Source: Bacteroidia bacterium
Lineage (GTDB): Bacteria > Bacteroidota > Bacteroidia > AKYH767-A > OLB10
DNA length: 26,681 bases
Reading direction: 5' to 3'
Assembly (NCBI GenBank): GCA_025450095.1
Contig: JANWID010000060.1
Coordinates: forward strand, 1 to 26,681
Shown here: piece after piece, positions 7,766-16,023 of the stretch
How the letters are laid out: the number at the start of each line of letters is the position of its first letter
Numbering within the stretch: position 1 is the stretch's first letter
Made by a program: the position numbers and the translations under genes
The notes under the pieces: model-generated
Database searches by the model: none
What the model saw: the letters and a program-made list of their open reading frames with translations, nothing else
What the model was told of the DNA's origin: nothing

Positions 7766-8437
7766 ATGAAATATTTTATCATTTTTTTAGTACTAATTGT
7801 TTCAAACAGCTGCAAGAACATTAAAGATTCCTATTATGCCGATTATATGAAAACCGGCCAGGACTCCAGTGTTACCAGGGAGTTCACAAGCTACCTTTCT
7901 GATACCACAATGTCCCGGATATTTCTCAGGCAATCAGAAAAGGAGGAGCATGCAATATCAAAATTATCGTATGTCTTTTTTCTGAATGATGGCTCTCCGC
8001 TTTCTTCAGGTATAGAATATTATTTTCCTGATAATTCCTACGAGCTTATTGCACATTCACTTTATGAAGTGGATACATCAGGAAATTCTACTGAAGCAAA
8101 AGCTATACTTATTAAAGGCGGCCGGCAATCATTAAATGCTAACCCCATGCGGTATAACTTAGTATATGATTTCAAGAGTAATCCACTTATGACTTTGGAA
8201 ATCCAAACTGAGATTTTTTGCAAATTTCAATTTGTTGACTCCCTGAATGCGAAATGTTTATTGGTTAACACAATAGATCAGATCTTCATTAAATATGCAG
8301 ACAGCAAAAGGGACACTTCAGAAATTGGTAAGACTTTCAGACTCTATGAGAAAGGAAAAGGCCTTACCCGGTTTGAAAATGAAAGTAATGGAATTAAATC
8401 AGTGTATAATTTTACCAACAAATACTCACAAAAATAG
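7766..8437 (+). CDS. Putative lipoprotein (223 aa)
   Basis: Not recognised. The N-terminus 'FIIFLVLIVSNSC' is a short lipoprotein signal with the lipidated Cys at residue 16. The mature protein is a soluble, strand-rich domain with regular polar-hydrophobic alternation ('SYVFFLNDGSPL', 'YELIAHSLYEVDTSG', 'MTLEIQTEIFCKFQFVD'). No repeats or catalytic motifs are seen. It begins 33 bases after the M15 peptidase and ends 22 bases before a second lipoprotein, so all are likely in one operon. A periplasmic or outer-membrane-attached partner, or an immunity-type protein for the peptidase, is possible but only inferred from position. Confidence 0.72.
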   Translation: MKYFIIFLVLIVSNSCKNIKDSYYADYMKTGQDSSVTREFTSYLSDTTMSRIFLRQSEKEEHAISKLSYVFFLNDGSPLSSGIEYYFPDNSYELIAHSLYEVDTSGNSTEAKAILIKGGRQSLNANPMRYNLVYDFKSNPLMTLEIQTEIFCKFQFVDSLNAKCLLVNTIDQIFIKYADSKRDTSEIGKTFRLYEKGKGLTRFENESNGIKSVYNFTNKYSQK

Positions 8438-8459
8438 CGGTTCGCTGATAGCACCCTAT

Positions 8460-8981
8460 ATGAAATATCAACTCATTGTAATTTTTTGTTTTCTTAGTAT
8501 TATTTACGGATGCGCATTTCTGGGTTCCAAAGCACGGGTTTATGATGCGGAGAGATTGTATGAAATAAAAAATGTTGCAATAGTAACGCTGGCTGCGGAT
8601 CAGGGTATTCCTGCCAATATAGACAGTTTACTGGATTCAACATTTACAAATACGATAAGGGAAAGATTAACTCAGAATAATTTATTTGGTTTTATGTTCT
8701 TTAAGGAAGTTAATAATTCAAACCTGGAAGAAGTTAAAAAGTATGATGCATTAATTACTTTCCGGAGAAAATTAAACCGGCCTTTCGGGATGTATGCTGA
8801 TTCCAAAGTTGAAATATCAATCTTAGATATGAAAACCAATTCGAAGATTATGTATGTTTCACATAACACTGATCTGGGTAATTCATACTGGATAAACCCA
8901 AGGCTTCCCGGGACGTTAATTGACGCGACAAATGGTGCAATTAATAAATTAAACAGCAAGCTTAATAAGCTGAATAAATAA
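8460..8981 (+). CDS. Putative lipoprotein (173 aa)
   Basis: The ATG at 8460 is preferred over an in-frame ATG at 8295. It opens directly into a lipoprotein signal ('LIVIFCFLSIIYGC', Cys18), and the longer version would overlap the preceding gene by 140 bases with unrelated sequence. The mature part has the layout of small outer-membrane lipoproteins of the LptE/LpoB/DUF4136 sort: 'VAIVTLAADQ', a Ser/Thr-rich helix with 'SLLDSTFTNTIRERL', 'YDALITFRRKL', and 'VEISILDMKTNSKIMYVSHNTD'. This likeness is a shape impression, not a firm family call. Its stop codon ends at 8981 and the next gene starts at 8983, showing tight coupling. Confidence 0.75.
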   Translation: MKYQLIVIFCFLSIIYGCAFLGSKARVYDAERLYEIKNVAIVTLAADQGIPANIDSLLDSTFTNTIRERLTQNNLFGFMFFKEVNNSNLEEVKKYDALITFRRKLNRPFGMYADSKVEISILDMKTNSKIMYVSHNTDLGNSYWINPRLPGTLIDATNGAINKLNSKLNKLNK

Positions 8982-8982
8982 A

Positions 8983-9453
8983 ATGCGTCCATTATTCTTC
9001 AAATCATTCTTATTTCTGACTGTAGTAACACTTATCATTTTAGCTGTTGATTATAATTTTAACATTCATGAATACATCGCTCCTGTATTTCCCGTTAAAC
9101 CCCTGGGAATATTAATTTTTTCATCAATGCTGGCAGCGTTGATAATTTCTTTAAAAAAACTAAAACGGGAACAAGAATTTATCACAATGGCTGGTTTAAT
9201 CATTTATGGAACTTTCATTGTTTTTGCAACAGAGGTTGTTTTCCAGTTTGCCAGACAATTTACCTTTTCCGACCTGGGATTTGGCGAGAGGTTAGCAATG
9301 TTTTTCAGAGACCTTACGGGAATGACCTTCTTTGGCGCTGTACTGTCATTCTTCATCGCCTACCACTTAAAAACAAAAAACACCGGGCGGCTAATTGGTA
9401 TGATCTTAATTGGCTTAATGGCTAATTATATAGTACAGAAATTGTGGTTTTGA
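8983..9453 (+). CDS. Integral membrane protein (156 aa)
   Basis: Not recognised. Five hydrophobic segments at about residues 5-24, 42-58, 70-90, 112-127 and 134-152 suggest four or five membrane spans, with a Lys-rich loop at 58-67 ('KKLKREQEF') and 'FGERLAMFFRDLTG' between spans. It starts one base after the stop codon of the lipoprotein at 8460 and so is probably co-translated with it. It is the last gene of the run that starts at 7319. Its role is unknown. Position suggests an inner-membrane partner for one of the lipoproteins. Confidence 0.72.
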   Translation: MRPLFFKSFLFLTVVTLIILAVDYNFNIHEYIAPVFPVKPLGILIFSSMLAALIISLKKLKREQEFITMAGLIIYGTFIVFATEVVFQFARQFTFSDLGFGERLAMFFRDLTGMTFFGAVLSFFIAYHLKTKNTGRLIGMILIGLMANYIVQKLWF

Positions 9454-9494
9454 CATACCAGGGAGTCAATGTATCCCGGACTTTTGATTAACTC

Positions 9495-9526
9495 TTGGAA
9501 GAATGAGTTAGCCTTCGTACTTTTAG
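9495..9526 (+). promoter_or_regulatory. Candidate promoter of the repeat T9SS protein
   Basis: TTG at 9495-9497, a 20-base spacer, and TACTTTTAG at 9518-9526. The surrounding 38 bases match 19933-19970 at about 30 positions, with the same spacing. It lies about 80 bases before the start at 9605. Confidence 0.55.
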
Positions 9527-9604
9527 TGACCGTAAGCTTTTCACTATGTCAATATTAATGGAAACGTTTGGTTAAATTTTGGAAACAGTGGATACTCAAT
9601 AATC

Positions 9605-11179
9605 ATGATCAGAAGGCTTCAATTGTTAAAGACATCGCTCATTGTCCTTTCCTTTATTTGCTTCAACCCACTTTTTACATTTGGCCAGTTGAAGTTTCAA
9701 AAGCAAATCCCCATGGTAAATTTGCATGAAGCGTTGCAAACTTCCGACAGTGGATTTGTTGCAACAGGCTGGTATATGCAACCCGGCGGCACCCAGGTTA
9801 TTTGCTTAATCAGAACGGATTCAAACGGCAACACTCTTTGGACAAAAACTTTTGGAGAATCAGAAGATGTAATTGCAATATCAATGGATATTACTTCTGA
9901 TAATGGATATATTATTTCTGGCAGTACCTATATTAATCCTCCCGACAGTGCAAAAATTTATGTTATAAGAACAAATTCAAATGGGGATACACTTTGGACA
10001 AAAAAATATGGTGGTATTGGAAACCAGGATTCAAGATGCGTTCTCGAAACATTGGATGGCGGATTTATAATTTCCGGAGAGACTTCAAGTTATGGTGCAG
10101 GCAGTGCTGACATGTATATTATCAAAACAGATTCCGTTGGAAATGTTGAATGGTCAAGAACATTTGGCACTCCAAATAACGATTACTGTTATTCGATTTT
10201 ACAAACTGCCGATAGTGGCTATGTCGCATTAGGAACTCTGAAAGCCTTGACAATTAATTCAGACATCGTGCTTGTCCGGTTGAATTCACAAGGGGATTCA
10301 CTATGGACAAGATGTTATGGTGATTTGGGGGGTACGGGAATCAGGCAGGAAATCGGATTTAAGATTATACAAAATCTCGATCGTGGTTTTGCAATTGGAG
10401 GATACACGAACACTTTTGGTTCCGGTTCCGGAGAAGTATATTGTATTGTGACAGATAGTTTGGGTAATTTACTCTGGTCAAAAACTTATGGCAGTTATGA
10501 TACCGATTGGGGTTATTCAATTCTTCAAAAAGCAGATAGCAATTACGTTTTGTGCGGAAATACTTCAGGTTTTGGAATTAGCACAACGGCATCATATATA
10601 ATCGAAACAGATGTAAATGGAAATGTTATTTGGTCAAGAACCTATGAAGATACCTATGGAAGCGTGCCCTTTTCAATTTATCAGACTTATGACGGAGGGT
10701 ATATAACCGCAGGGGAAGAGAACGAGCTAATGAAACTAAACGCAGAAGGTTCTTCCGGTTGCCTCGAGCAACAGGTAGCTACTTTAACTACCAATCCTCC
10801 TACATCACTTTTAAATATCCCGATTTTTGAAAGTCAGCCTGCTACTCCAATGTATGCAACTCAAACGATTATCGGAAGTGGAATAAACATCATCAATGTT
10901 TGCACTTCCGTGAATATCGAAGAAAGTTCCCCGGGAAACAATTTAATTCAATTATTTCAAAACCCTGCGCATGATTATTTCACCATTCAACTCAATGATC
11001 CCGTTGATAAAGTCCAATTAATAATTTATAATTTCATTGGAGAATTAATCTACCGTTCAGAACTTAACGATAATTCTAACAGAATAAACTGTAGTCAATT
11101 TGGCGCGGGAATTTATCTCGTGAAAATGCTTGATGATGAAAAGAGCTACACCAGGAAATTAATTATTGAACACAATTAA
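9605..11179 (+). CDS. T9SS-secreted protein with seven propeller-like repeats
   Basis: A 524-residue protein. After a signal peptide (residues 1-28, 'LFTFGQ') come repeats of about 52 residues, at about 46-84, 98-136, 150-188, 202-238, 258-296, 310-347 and a short one at 362-384. Each reads 'DgGyiisGxt...yxIxTDsxGnxxWsrtyG'. This pattern is common in Bacteroidota surface proteins and is best explained as a seven-bladed beta-propeller, with the last blade possibly completed elsewhere. Residues about 440-524 form a type A T9SS sorting domain ('LIQLFQNPAHDYF', 'GAGIYLVKML', 'TRKLIIE'). No enzyme motif is seen, so a binding or adhesive role on the surface is inferred. It has its own promoter at 9495-9526. 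Confidence 0.88.
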   Translation: MIRRLQLLKTSLIVLSFICFNPLFTFGQLKFQKQIPMVNLHEALQTSDSGFVATGWYMQPGGTQVICLIRTDSNGNTLWTKTFGESEDVIAISMDITSDNGYIISGSTYINPPDSAKIYVIRTNSNGDTLWTKKYGGIGNQDSRCVLETLDGGFIISGETSSYGAGSADMYIIKTDSVGNVEWSRTFGTPNNDYCYSILQTADSGYVALGTLKALTINSDIVLVRLNSQGDSLWTRCYGDLGGTGIRQEIGFKIIQNLDRGFAIGGYTNTFGSGSGEVYCIVTDSLGNLLWSKTYGSYDTDWGYSILQKADSNYVLCGNTSGFGISTTASYIIETDVNGNVIWSRTYEDTYGSVPFSIYQTYDGGYITAGEENELMKLNAEGSSGCLEQQVATLTTNPPTSLLNIPIFESQPATPMYATQTIIGSGINIINVCTSVNIEESSPGNNLIQLFQNPAHDYFTIQLNDPVDKVQLIIYNFIGELIYRSELNDNSNRINCSQFGAGIYLVKMLDDEKSYTRKLIIEHN

Positions 11180-11208
11180 CTGTTACAGATCCGGATTTCG
11201 ACCAAACA

Positions 11209-11763
11209 ATGAATTTTTTAACTTTCATTTTACTTCTGTTTCCTTGTTTGACTTTTGCGCAACCCGATAACAGAAAACTGGTTGACAGTTTAGTATTTGT
11301 TAAGGATATGCCCTATATCTGTGAGGGTAGTGTTTTAACAGAATTATCCGCTGGTTGCGGCGATAGGATATTCTGGAAAACCGTTATGCAAAAGCAAGCC
11401 GTTATTCCATTTCTACTCGATAAGCTCATTGATACTACACAAACTGAAGCAAGTGTTCCAAATTTCGGCGGGCAATTTACTGTTGCAGATATTGCTTATG
11501 CGGCTATCCAGGAAATAATCAAAGGTATCCCCACATTTGAATTATTAGGTGTTAACTTTGATCAGGGTGGATGCGGCTATTGCTCCTATTGGAATCATTT
11601 ACGAAACGATATACAAAACCGAAAGCAATTTCAAACTAATGTACGTAGCTGGTACGAAAAGAATAAACCAAAATTGGTTTGGGTGAAAAGTAACCGGTTT
11701 TTAACCTGTGACTGTTCCGGACAACATCCGAATGGCGGACACTTTGAAATAATAAATGAATAA
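11209..11763 (+). CDS. Cys-rich secreted protein of unknown function (184 aa)
   Basis: A signal peptide covers residues 1-18 ('LFPCLTFAQ'). The mature protein has six Cys residues (38, 50, 122, 125, 167, 169) in 'YIC', 'AGCGD', 'GGCGYC' and 'LTCDC' settings, consistent with three disulfides in the periplasm. The CxxC and CxC pairs could instead bind metal. 'TVADIAYAAIQEIIKGIPTF' is probably a helix. There is no T9SS sorting domain. It begins 29 bases after the repeat T9SS protein and may share its transcript. I do not recognise the family, though small proteins of this type recur in Bacteroidota. Confidence 0.75.
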   Translation: MNFLTFILLLFPCLTFAQPDNRKLVDSLVFVKDMPYICEGSVLTELSAGCGDRIFWKTVMQKQAVIPFLLDKLIDTTQTEASVPNFGGQFTVADIAYAAIQEIIKGIPTFELLGVNFDQGGCGYCSYWNHLRNDIQNRKQFQTNVRSWYEKNKPKLVWVKSNRFLTCDCSGQHPNGGHFEIINE

Positions 11764-11792
11764 TAGTACCCGGGAGTAATATCGATCAGCCA

Positions 11793-12515
11793 TTGGAGAA
11801 TTTACCATTATTCATCTTTTTAGCATTACTTGCTGAAATTCTTGGAACTGTCGGTGGTTTTGGATCTTCATTATTTTTTGTGCCGATTGCCAGCTATTTT
11901 ATGGATTTCCATTCTGTGCTGGGTATTACAGCATTGTTTCATGTTTCAAGCAATCTCGCTAAAATTGCTTTTTTCAGGAAAGGGTTCGACAAAATGCTTG
12001 TCATGGGTATTGGTATCCCTGCGGTGCTTTTTGTGATAGCAGGTGCTTTTCTGAGTAAGTTTATCGAAAGTAAAATTCTTGAAATATCACTTTCCTTCTT
12101 TTTGATTATCGTTAGCCTGGTTTTTCTTGTTTTCAAAAACCTGGTACTGAAACCGACCCTATCGAATTCAATTGGCGGTGGGATATTTTCAGGATTGATT
12201 GCCGGATTGCTGGGAACAGGCGGAGCAATAAGAGGCATTACCCTGGCCGCATATAATCTAAAAATGGATGTATATATTGCAACCTCGGCGATAATTGATT
12301 TAGGAATTGACTCGAGCAGAAGTGTTGTGTATTGTTTAAATGGATATGTGCACAAAGACATACTCTACTTAATTCCAATATTACTCCTGGTCAGCGTGGT
12401 GGGTACTTACATCGGTAAAAGAATATTAACCAGGATTTCTGAAGAGCAGTTTAAATCCATCGTATTGGTTCTGGTATTGCTTACCGGAATCGTTACGCTC
12501 ATTAAAATAATTTAA
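11793..12515 (+). CDS. TauE/SafE-type sulfite/anion exporter family permease
   Basis: A 240-residue inner-membrane protein with seven to eight hydrophobic segments. It carries both halves' signature Gly-rich stretches: 'LGTVGGFGSSLFFVP' (residues 17-31) and 'GLLGTGGAIRGI' (138-149). These mark the TauE/SafE (DUF81) family, which moves sulfite, sulfoacetate or other organosulfur anions outward; the substrate here cannot be read. The start is a TTG at 11793. No in-frame ATG lies near enough to keep the first membrane segment, so the TTG is the best choice. The length is near the lower end for the family. A low-affinity iron permease-type gene follows at 12554. Confidence 0.85.
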   Translation: MENLPLFIFLALLAEILGTVGGFGSSLFFVPIASYFMDFHSVLGITALFHVSSNLAKIAFFRKGFDKMLVMGIGIPAVLFVIAGAFLSKFIESKILEISLSFFLIIVSLVFLVFKNLVLKPTLSNSIGGGIFSGLIAGLLGTGGAIRGITLAAYNLKMDVYIATSAIIDLGIDSSRSVVYCLNGYVHKDILYLIPILLLVSVVGTYIGKRILTRISEEQFKSIVLVLVLLTGIVTLIKII

Positions 12516-12553
12516 CATCATGAATATTAACACCAAATAATAATTTACTTACA

Positions 12554-13021
12554 ATGAATCTCCTGCCTACAAATAAAAACGTCTTTGAAAGACTATCAAC
12601 CGTCGCAACCAAAACCGCTGGAAGCACTCCGGCTTTTATGATAGCATTAATAATAATTATCATCTGGCTGGCAACAGGTCCGCTATTTAACTATTCGGAT
12701 ACCTGGCAGCTTGTCATAAATACCGGCACAACGATTATAACCTTCCTGATGGTGTTTCTTATTCAGCGAAGCCAAAACAAAGAATCCCTTGCGATTCAAA
12801 TTAAACTGAACGAACTCATAGCATCAAGCCGCCTGGCAAGTAACCGCCTCATCGACATTGAAGACTTAAGTGAAGATGAATTGAAGGCTCTTGAGAAATT
12901 TTATATTGAACTTGTAAAAATGAGTAAGCAGGACAAATCAATGAATCAAACACATTCTATAGATGAAGCTGATCAATTGCATAAGAAGAAAGTAATTAAT
13001 CGACAAAACTTAAATATGTAA
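12554..13021 (+). CDS. Low-affinity iron permease family protein
   Basis: A 155-residue protein matching the PF04120 pattern. The N-terminus has 'FERLSTVATKTAGS', a first membrane span covers about 27-43 ending 'WLATGPLF', and a second span covers 55-71 in 'NTGTTIITFLMVFLIQ'. The conserved 'QRSQNKESLAIQIKLNELI' (71-89) follows, then a soluble acidic tail. Members are named after yeast Fet4, but in bacteria an iron-transport role is mostly unproven. The tail beyond residue 125 is poorly conserved. Its last codons (Met155 and the TAA stop) lie inside the palindromic element that starts at 13016, so the present C-terminus may have been set by that element's arrival. Confidence 0.85.
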   Translation: MNLLPTNKNVFERLSTVATKTAGSTPAFMIALIIIIIWLATGPLFNYSDTWQLVINTGTTIITFLMVFLIQRSQNKESLAIQIKLNELIASSRLASNRLIDIEDLSEDELKALEKFYIELVKMSKQDKSMNQTHSIDEADQLHKKKVINRQNLNM

Positions 13022-13166
13022 CGAATTTACGAATGGGCTTCGCCCTACGAATCTACGAATGTTACGAATGTACGCCTGTCAGCCGAAGGCTGAAATGAGC
13101 TTCACCCTACGAATATTGGATTATTCGTAATTCGTAGATTCGTATGTATTCGTATATTCGTTACAT
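13016..13166. repeat. TACGAAT/ATTCGTA palindromic element, full copy
   Basis: A 151-base element with terminal inverted repeats ATGTAACGAAT (13016-13026) and ATTCGTTACAT (13156-13166). The left half has several TACGAAT heptamers and the right half several ATTCGTA heptamers. Small inner hairpins include GGGCTTCGCCC (13035-13045) and CAGCCGAAGGCTG (13080-13092). The whole can fold as one long stem. It holds no reading frame and looks like a MITE- or REP-like element. It starts inside the end of the iron permease gene. Confidence 0.85.
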
Positions 13167-13230
13167 AGACAAACTAATTGGCCATATATATTGATTTACA
13201 GGTTATTGGGAGTTTCAATAGGCTATACAG

Positions 13231-13258
13231 TTGCCATGATTTTAAACGTTTACTTTTC
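13231..13258 (+). promoter_or_regulatory. Candidate promoter of the VanW-glycosyltransferase gene
   Basis: TTG at 13231-13233, a 17-base spacer and TACTTTTC at 13251-13258, 45 bases before the start at 13303. It is weaker than the other promoters because the last position of TAnnTTTG is not met. Confidence 0.35.
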
Positions 13259-13302
13259 AAGCTTTTAAAAACCTTGCAATCATCTTGTTTTAGTTCAGAA
13301 GC

Positions 13303-15066
13303 ATGACAGCATTTAAGACATTAACTGAAAAACATAACTTAATAAGTGAGACCAGGTTTCAGTTAAAGTCATTTCTATTAATCGTTAGACGTCAATTTCA
13401 AAACATTTTTAGCGATGCCAAAATGTTTTCGGACCAGGAACTTTTCAAATCGCAACCTATAATTTCCGTTTCTGAAAGCAACATTTGGAATCCCGACGAC
13501 AATGAACAGAACTGGGTTTTAACTGCCGGTAAAATTCAAAACCTAAGGTTAGCTGCAAGAAAGTTAAATGGAATTGAAGTTGATGCAAACAGGATTTTCA
13601 GTTTTTGGAAACATATTGGAAACCCTAATATCGGAAAAGGCTATGTAATCGGCAGAGAAATAAGAGAAGGTTGCATCGTGCCGACAATTGCAGGCGGACT
13701 TTGCCAACTCTCAAATGCCCTGTATGATGCGGCATTGAAAGCAAACTTTGAGATTATTGAACGACACCGTCACACAAAAGTCATTAAAGGATCATTAGCC
13801 GAACAGGACCGGGATGCCACGGTAAAATGGAATTACATTGATTTGCGTTTTAAATCAAATCATCCCTTTAGGATTGAAATCGACATTACAAGCGACAAAC
13901 TGATTGTAAAATTCCGTAGCACCGAAAAAAACGATTCTCCTATTGATGCCAATAAGAATATTTTACTGCAATCTTCAAAACTCAATGATTGTTATTCGTG
14001 TGGAAACTTTGAGTGTTTTAAACATCCCGACAGATCATCTGTCAAACAAGAACGTGCTATTACAACTTTCATACTGGATGATAAATGGAGTGAGTACGAT
14101 GACTACATAACATCAATTTCATCTGAAAACGATTTTTTCATTGTCCCGCTTTATAAAAACAAGTTCATCAAAACGAATCGTTATAACTGGACAATTAAAA
14201 ATTCAGAAAATGTAAAGGCAACATCATTTGCTGCGATACGAAGAGCATTGCAGCTGCGGCTCGTTTCTAAAACAAAAAACAATGTTTTTTCATTGATGCT
14301 CCGGCTTGACAAAAAAGTTGCAGAGGCAGCAGCGAAACTCATCCCTGTTGAAAGTACACATCTTGTAATCTCGCAAAACCTGTTGCCGTTTCTTTGGGAA
14401 CAAGGCGTTTTAGGCGGGCGAACCTTTGATGTTTTGATGAGCCGTTTGCCAATGGAAAAGCTACATGAGAGATTGGACCTTGCTCACAAACTATATCCGG
14501 AAAGTAAAACACTTAATGATTTCAGGGCTTCGAAAGCAATAATTGATTTGGAAAATATTGCTTTAACCAAGTCCCGGCATATCATTACTCCACACAAAGA
14601 AATTGCAGACACCTTCAACAACAAATCAATAAAATTAGACTGGACAATACCTAACACAACAAACAAACATACAACTGGCAACAAAATACTTTTCCCGGCA
14701 TCCGGACTAGGGCGAAAAGGAGCCTATGAAATTAAACGCTTGGCAAAGGATCTGAATCTTTCCATCGTGTTAACCGGGCAAGCGACAGAAGACAAAAACT
14801 TTTGGGATGGAATATCAACCGAATTTGCTGGTTCCAATCCCTTTGAAAATGTTCGTATGGTTGTCTATCCAACCTATGTGGAACATCAACCGAGGCTTAT
14901 TTTAAAAGCACTTGCGGCTGGTACTCCTGTTATCACGACGACAGCCTGCGGACTTTCTCCGACAAATAATCTAACTATAATTCCAATTGGTGATTACGAA
15001 TCTTTATTACACTCGGTAAAGCAATGGCTGGATAAAAGGCCCGAGCTGTTAATGGCAAAAATCTGA
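13303..15066 (+). CDS. VanW domain fused to a GT-B glycosyltransferase-like domain
   Basis: A 587-residue protein with no signal peptide. Residues about 70-207 form a VanW domain ('ANRIFSFWKHIGNPNIGKGY', 'GREIREGCIVPTIAGGLCQLSNALYDAA', 'ERHRHT'). VanW is a family of unknown reaction first noted in vancomycin-resistance clusters. A Cys cluster follows: Cys230, Cys233, Cys238 and His241 in 'CYSCGNFECFKH', a possible metal site. Residues about 250-587 look like a GT-B family 4-type glycosyltransferase, with 'ILFPASGLGRKGAYE' opening the donor domain and 'YPTYVEHQPRLILKALAAGT' plus 'PVITTTACG' at the nucleotide-sugar site. The second Glu of the usual E-x7-E motif is Lys535, so activity may be altered. 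A cytoplasmic or membrane-associated envelope function is inferred. It stands alone with its own candidate promoter. Confidence 0.82.
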   Translation: MTAFKTLTEKHNLISETRFQLKSFLLIVRRQFQNIFSDAKMFSDQELFKSQPIISVSESNIWNPDDNEQNWVLTAGKIQNLRLAARKLNGIEVDANRIFSFWKHIGNPNIGKGYVIGREIREGCIVPTIAGGLCQLSNALYDAALKANFEIIERHRHTKVIKGSLAEQDRDATVKWNYIDLRFKSNHPFRIEIDITSDKLIVKFRSTEKNDSPIDANKNILLQSSKLNDCYSCGNFECFKHPDRSSVKQERAITTFILDDKWSEYDDYITSISSENDFFIVPLYKNKFIKTNRYNWTIKNSENVKATSFAAIRRALQLRLVSKTKNNVFSLMLRLDKKVAEAAAKLIPVESTHLVISQNLLPFLWEQGVLGGRTFDVLMSRLPMEKLHERLDLAHKLYPESKTLNDFRASKAIIDLENIALTKSRHIITPHKEIADTFNNKSIKLDWTIPNTTNKHTTGNKILFPASGLGRKGAYEIKRLAKDLNLSIVLTGQATEDKNFWDGISTEFAGSNPFENVRMVVYPTYVEHQPRLILKALAAGTPVITTTACGLSPTNNLTIIPIGDYESLLHSVKQWLDKRPELLMAKI

Positions 15067-15129
15067 AATCATTTTGAATTACTAACATTAGTATAATTTA
15101 CCGAATATACATTCGCGAAATAACATATT

Positions 15130-15768
15130 GTGCATCGATTGAATAAAATATCGCTATTTGTTATTTTGATAAGTATGACTGCCTGTGAGCCTACTGTGAC
15201 TTTTAACGAACCACAACTTGTCGGCACAGGCAATTTGTCAAAATTCCCAAAGCGTTTACAAGGGCAATATCAAAGTCTTGCAGATGGTTCTGTGCTTTCT
15301 ATCGGAGACAAATTAATTATTAGAGTTTACGACTATGATAATAAGGTTCACTTAAACCAGCTTGACAGCACTTCACAGCTTTCCGGCGATACAATTATTG
15401 ACCTGGAAACAAATGAACGAACCATTATAAAGCACGAAGGAGACAGCTTAATAGTACATGTTCATTATACCGACACTTTGTTTCAATTGGATTACGATAA
15501 TGTTGTAAGAAAATTTAAAGGGTATTATTTTTTGAACACCCGCTATGACAAAGCAAGCTGGGAAGTTAAAAAAGTCCAACTGGCAAGAGGAGAACTTGTA
15601 ATCAGTAGTATCTCGGCAAAGCATGAACTTGAAAATCTGCAAGAGGTAACAGAAAGTCCACAAGACAGTGTTCCGCCATACAAATTTTCTTCAACAAAAA
15701 AACAGTTCAAAGAATTTGTAAAAGCTGACGGCTTCAGTGACAGCGAAACTTTTTTTAAACAGAAGTAA
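15130..15768 (+). CDS. Putative lipoprotein (212 aa)
   Basis: Begins with GTG at 15130, which opens directly into a lipoprotein signal ('ISLFVILISMTAC', Cys19). No ATG gives a complete signal. The mature part is strand-rich with repeated short polar turns ('LPKR..QYQSLADGSVLSIGDKLIIRVYDYD', 'IIKHEGDSLIVHVHYTDT'). Lipoproteins of this layout are widespread in Bacteroidota, but I do not assign a function. It ends with a charged Lys/Ser-rich helix. It is 63 bases after the VanW fusion and 27 bases before a small membrane protein, so it may share a transcript with either. Confidence 0.72.
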   Translation: MHRLNKISLFVILISMTACEPTVTFNEPQLVGTGNLSKFPKRLQGQYQSLADGSVLSIGDKLIIRVYDYDNKVHLNQLDSTSQLSGDTIIDLETNERTIIKHEGDSLIVHVHYTDTLFQLDYDNVVRKFKGYYFLNTRYDKASWEVKKVQLARGELVISSISAKHELENLQEVTESPQDSVPPYKFSSTKKQFKEFVKADGFSDSETFFKQK

Positions 15769-15795
15769 TTTGCGATGTTACCCAATGAGCAATAA

Positions 15796-16014
15796 ATGAC
15801 CGGGGAAATTAAAGACACCGTTGGAATGGTTTTATGGGTCGCAATGTTTGCGACTCCTTTGGTTACTATTCCTCTTACCTGGAAATTTTTTAAAGTGCAA
15901 AAAGTATACAGGATACTTATTGGTCTATTACTTGCCGCATTTTTATCGTTTTTTCTTTACTTTATCAGTTTAGCTATTATCTTTAGGGAAGGTCTTGATA
16001 ATTTTAGATTTTAA
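15796..16014 (+). CDS. Small two-span membrane protein (72 aa)
   Basis: Two hydrophobic segments, at about residues 11-29 ('MVLWVAMFATPLVTIPLTW') and 40-63 ('ILIGLLLAAFLSFFLYFISLAIIF'), joined by a short basic loop ('KFFKVQKVYR'). By the positive-inside rule the loop is cytoplasmic. No family is recognised. It follows the lipoprotein at 15130 by 27 bases. The coding call rests on its membrane pattern and position rather than on any motif. Confidence 0.55.
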   Translation: MTGEIKDTVGMVLWVAMFATPLVTIPLTWKFFKVQKVYRILIGLLLAAFLSFFLYFISLAIIFREGLDNFRF

Positions 16015-16023
16015 TCGGCCAGT

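Noticed and set aside
8295..8459. N-terminal extension of the second lipoprotein to an upstream ATG
   Set aside because: It would overlap the preceding gene and bury the lipoprotein signal 55 residues inside the protein.
11939..12361. 140-codon frame on the - strand
   Set aside because: It lies inside the TauE/SafE gene, whose family signature is clear on the + strand.
13016..13166. CRISPR array
   Set aside because: The heptamers are too short, lack unique spacers and are arranged as inverted repeats, not direct repeats.
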